Assembly (NCBI GenBank): GCA_900550635.1
Contig: URSZ01000104.1
Coordinates: forward strand, 1-8,519
Origin: an uncultured Prevotella sp.
GTDB lineage: Bacteria > Bacteroidota > Bacteroidia > Bacteroidales > Bacteroidaceae
Reading direction: 5' to 3'
DNA length: 8,519 nucleotides
Below the pieces are notes generated by a model. That model did not search any database and had not been told where the DNA came from. It was given only the letters and a program-made list of their open reading frames with translations. The position numbers and the translations under genes were made by a program. The stretch's first letter is position 1; every line of letters begins with the position of its first letter. This document shows positions 7,322 to 8,519 of this stretch, piece by piece.

Positions 7322-7392
7322 TGGGATATGGTGTAATGGTAACACAACAGATTCTGGTCCTGTTTTTCCTGGTTCGAGTCCGGGTATCCCAA
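7322..7392 (+). tRNA. tRNA-Gln(CUG)
   Basis: A 71-base cloverleaf can be drawn by hand. The acceptor stem is TGGGATA (7322-7328) with TATCCCA (7385-7391), discriminator A 7392. The D-stem is GTGT/ACAC around AATGGTA. The anticodon stem is ACAGA/CCTGT with loop TTCTGGT, giving anticodon CTG at 7354-7356, which reads the glutamine codon CAG. The variable loop is TTTT, and the T-stem CCTGG/CCGGG surrounds TTCGAGT. The 3' CCA is not fully encoded (bases CAA follow the discriminator), so it must be added enzymatically. The last anticodon-stem pair (positions 31-39) is an A-C mismatch (7351 and 7359). It has its own promoter and terminator, so it is a single-gene unit. Confidence 0.93.
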
Positions 7393-7402
7393 CAAACGAT
7401 AG

Positions 7403-7441
7403 AACCGCGAATGAAATGCTGAATTTCGTCCGCGGTTTTTT
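7403..7441 (+). terminator. Terminator of tRNA-Gln
   Basis: AACCGCG (7403-7409) pairs with CGCGGTT (7431-7437), with an inner GAAAT/ATTTC pairing (7413-7417 and 7423-7427), and the stem runs into six T residues (7436-7441). It starts 10 bases after the tRNA 3' end, as expected for an intrinsic terminator of a single tRNA unit. Confidence 0.85.
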
Positions 7442-7455
7442 GTTTTCTGCCGCAC

Positions 7456-7477
7456 GGGTGAGGGTGTGTGGGCTGGG
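7456..7477 (+). other. G-quadruplex-forming motif
   Basis: Four GGG tracts (7456-7458, 7462-7464, 7470-7472, 7475-7477) are separated by loops of 3, 5 and 2 bases, which satisfies the standard quadruplex rule. Two further GGG tracts follow at 7488 and 7494. It starts 15 bases beyond the tRNA terminator, and no coding function is visible. Confidence 0.6.
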
Positions 7478-7496
7478 TGTGGCTCACGGGCGTGGG

Positions 7497-7618
7497 CATT
7501 CAAGTGAACCGGAAAGCGAGGTGCTCGTTTCGTTAACTTAAACGGCTTTCAGTGTTAAAAGGGTGAAAGGAAAGAGGGTCTGCCAAGGTGTTGAAAATCA
7601 GCAGTTGCCTATGGGCAA
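7497..7618. other. Intergenic stretch with nothing recognised
   Basis: This is part of the non-coding gap of about 315 bases between the tRNA-Gln terminator and the ispH stop. I see no gene, no promoter match and no RNA family here. The gap otherwise holds the G-quadruplex motif, the second double palindrome and two small inverted repeats. Confidence 0.5.
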
Positions 7619-7660
7619 AAAATATGTCCGACATATTTTAAAATAGGTCGGACATATTTT
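7619..7660. repeat. Tandem 21-bp palindromes, copy B
   Basis: Bases 7619-7639 are a perfect palindrome with arms AAAATATGTC and GACATATTTT around a central C. Bases 7640-7660 repeat it with a central G and one change in the left arm (AAAATAGGTC). The halves are reverse complements at 20 of 21 positions. Copy A at 3662-3703 has the same design, but its centres are T and A. It lies between the 3' ends of tRNA-Gln and ispH, so a bidirectional terminator role is possible here. Confidence 0.8.
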
Positions 7661-7668
7661 CGATTTTG

Positions 7669-7694
7669 TGCCTTGAATTTTCTTTTTTCAGGCA
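7669..7694. other. Weak hairpin downstream of ispH
   Basis: TGCCT (7669-7673) and AGGCA (7690-7694) can pair across a T-rich loop, with a few more pairs after one mismatch. No T tract follows on the minus strand, so it is at best a poor terminator for ispH. Confidence 0.3.
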
Positions 7695-7711
7695 TGTAGT
7701 TTTTGCGGTGT

Positions 7712-7727
7712 ATTAACACCTGTTAAT
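7712..7727. repeat. Small inverted repeat near the ispH 3' end
   Basis: ATTAACA and TGTTAAT form a seven-base inverted repeat around CC, 30 bases after the ispH stop. It could be part of the ispH 3' untranslated region or a protein site; nothing else identifies it. Confidence 0.4.
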
Positions 7728-7757
7728 TTCCAGCGGAATATGGCGGGGAATAAGCGT

Positions 7758-8519
7758 TCAGCGGTCGAGTATGGCTGTGCGGCAGGCTTCCATAAGCCAT
7801 TTGGGCGTGGAGGTGGCTCCGCAGATTCCTACCGATTGGGCGTCTTTGAACCATGTGTAGTCTATGTCGGCAGGTTGCTCTATCATGTGTGCCCTGGCGT
7901 TTACGTTGCGGCATGCAGAAAAGAGCATGCGTCCGTTAGAGCTTTTCCTGCCGCATACGAACAGTATTACGTCGTGGCGTGCGGCAAAGGCGCGTATGGC
8001 GGGAAGCCTGTTGGCTACCTGGCGGCATATTGTGTCGTGCCATTCGAAGGTGGCGGGAGGTTGAATGTGCGAGCCGATGTATTCCACTATGCGGCGGAAA
8101 TCGTCGAGGGCGCGGGTGGTTTGCGAATACAGGCGTATGGGGCGGTGGAAGTCGAGCTTGCCTGCGTCTTCAATGTCTTCCACTACTATAGCGTTGCCGT
8201 CTGTCTGGCCTACGAGGCCGAGCACTTCGGCGTGCCCCCTTTTTCCGAATATTACAATCTGCTTGTCACCCGGAGTTTCGTATTCCAGGGCTATGCGCTT
8301 TTGTAGTTGCAGCACCACGGGGCACGTGGCGTCGATAATTTCGATGTTGTTGCTGCGGGCGGTGCGGTATGTGCTTGGCGGTTCGCCGTGAGCCCTGAGC
8401 AGGACGCGTGCGCCGACCAGTTTGCCGAATTCCTCGTGGTTTATCGTGCGTAGCCCCATCTTTCCAAGGCGTTCGCATTCCCTCCCGTTGTGTACGATGT
8501 CGCCCAGACAGCATAGCGG
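7758..8519 (-). CDS. ispH: 4-hydroxy-3-methylbut-2-enyl diphosphate reductase (N-terminus outside window)
   Basis: The frame is open from the window edge (8519) to TGA at 7758-7760, giving 253 of roughly 285-290 residues. IspH is the last enzyme of the MEP pathway: an iron-sulfur reductase that makes IPP and DMAPP from HMBPP in the cytoplasm. In fragment numbering these family residues are visible: DIVHN with H10, RAHGEPP with H44, DATCP with cluster ligand C66, HAEVLGLVGQT with H96 and catalytic E98, SQTT with T134 and DTICRQVANR with ligand C165. CGRKSSNG and SVGICGATSTPKWLM close the substrate site. The first cluster cysteine should lie just beyond the window edge. The ATG at 8459 is internal and not the true start, because conserved sequence (CLGDIVHNG) precedes it. 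Confidence 0.95.
   Translation of the reverse strand, partial: PLCCLGDIVHNGRECERLGKMGLRTINHEEFGKLVGARVLLRAHGEPPSTYRTARSNNIEIIDATCPVVLQLQKRIALEYETPGDKQIVIFGKRGHAEVLGLVGQTDGNAIVVEDIEDAGKLDFHRPIRLYSQTTRALDDFRRIVEYIGSHIQPPATFEWHDTICRQVANRLPAIRAFAARHDVILFVCGRKSSNGRMLFSACRNVNARAHMIEQPADIDYTWFKDAQSVGICGATSTPKWLMEACRTAILDR

Noticed and set aside
7322..7392. tRNA-Gln as an integration site for a mobile element
   Set aside because: No second copy of the tRNA 3' end is visible in the window, and there is no integrase or other mobility gene nearby.
7454..7500. G-rich stretch as coding sequence on the minus strand
   Set aside because: The only frames there run back through the tRNA and its terminator, which cannot be protein-coding.
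7740..8306. Open frame of 188 codons antisense to ispH
   Set aside because: The opposite strand carries the complete IspH motif series, so this is a shadow.

Overview
The window reads as ordinary chromosome from a member of the Bacteroidales. The evidence is indirect but consistent. The visible promoters fit the Bacteroidales sigma factor consensus (TTTG, about 19-20 nt, then TAnnTTTG). There are no obvious Shine-Dalgarno sequences. The gene order rsfS-ftsH-cdsA is typical of the phylum, and secreted GH76 and S1/P1 enzymes are common in gut Bacteroidales. The genus cannot be fixed from the sequence; a Muribaculaceae-like gut organism is a guess.

Layout. Positions 2-418 (+) hold the 3' half of an exonuclease III gene. 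A secreted multi-domain glycoside hydrolase of family 76 (446-2476, +) follows immediately, with a ricin-like N-terminal domain and a CBM6-like C-terminal domain. A 17-bp perfect hairpin (2527-2566) separates it from a convergent secreted S1/P1-type nuclease (2620-3393, -). A gene-poor stretch of about 430 bp (3394-3825) holds the nuclease promoter, a double palindrome and the terminator of the next operon. The operon rsfS-ftsH-cdsA (7136 down to 3826, -) has gaps of only 8-9 nt between genes. Divergent from it is a stand-alone tRNA-Gln(CUG) unit (7322-7392, +) with its own promoter and terminator. About 315 bp of non-coding DNA follows, with a G-quadruplex motif, a second copy of the double palindrome and small inverted repeats. 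The window ends inside ispH (7758-8519, -), which lacks its N-terminus.

How the genes relate. rsfS (ribosome silencing), ftsH (membrane proteolysis) and cdsA (CDP-diacylglycerol synthesis) form a housekeeping block linking translation, membrane quality control and phospholipid supply. ispH supplies isoprenoid precursors. The GH76 protein and the nuclease both carry signal peptides and probably degrade external polymers (alpha-mannan and nucleic acid), but no SusC/SusD-type transport genes lie in the window.

I found no clear new multi-gene system. The most interesting unexplained signal is a pair of 42-bp tandem palindromes (3662-3703 and 7619-7660). They share one architecture and show a compensatory base change at the paired centre positions, as if the long stem were under selection. 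A canonical G-quadruplex motif just behind the tRNA terminator is the second item worth checking.
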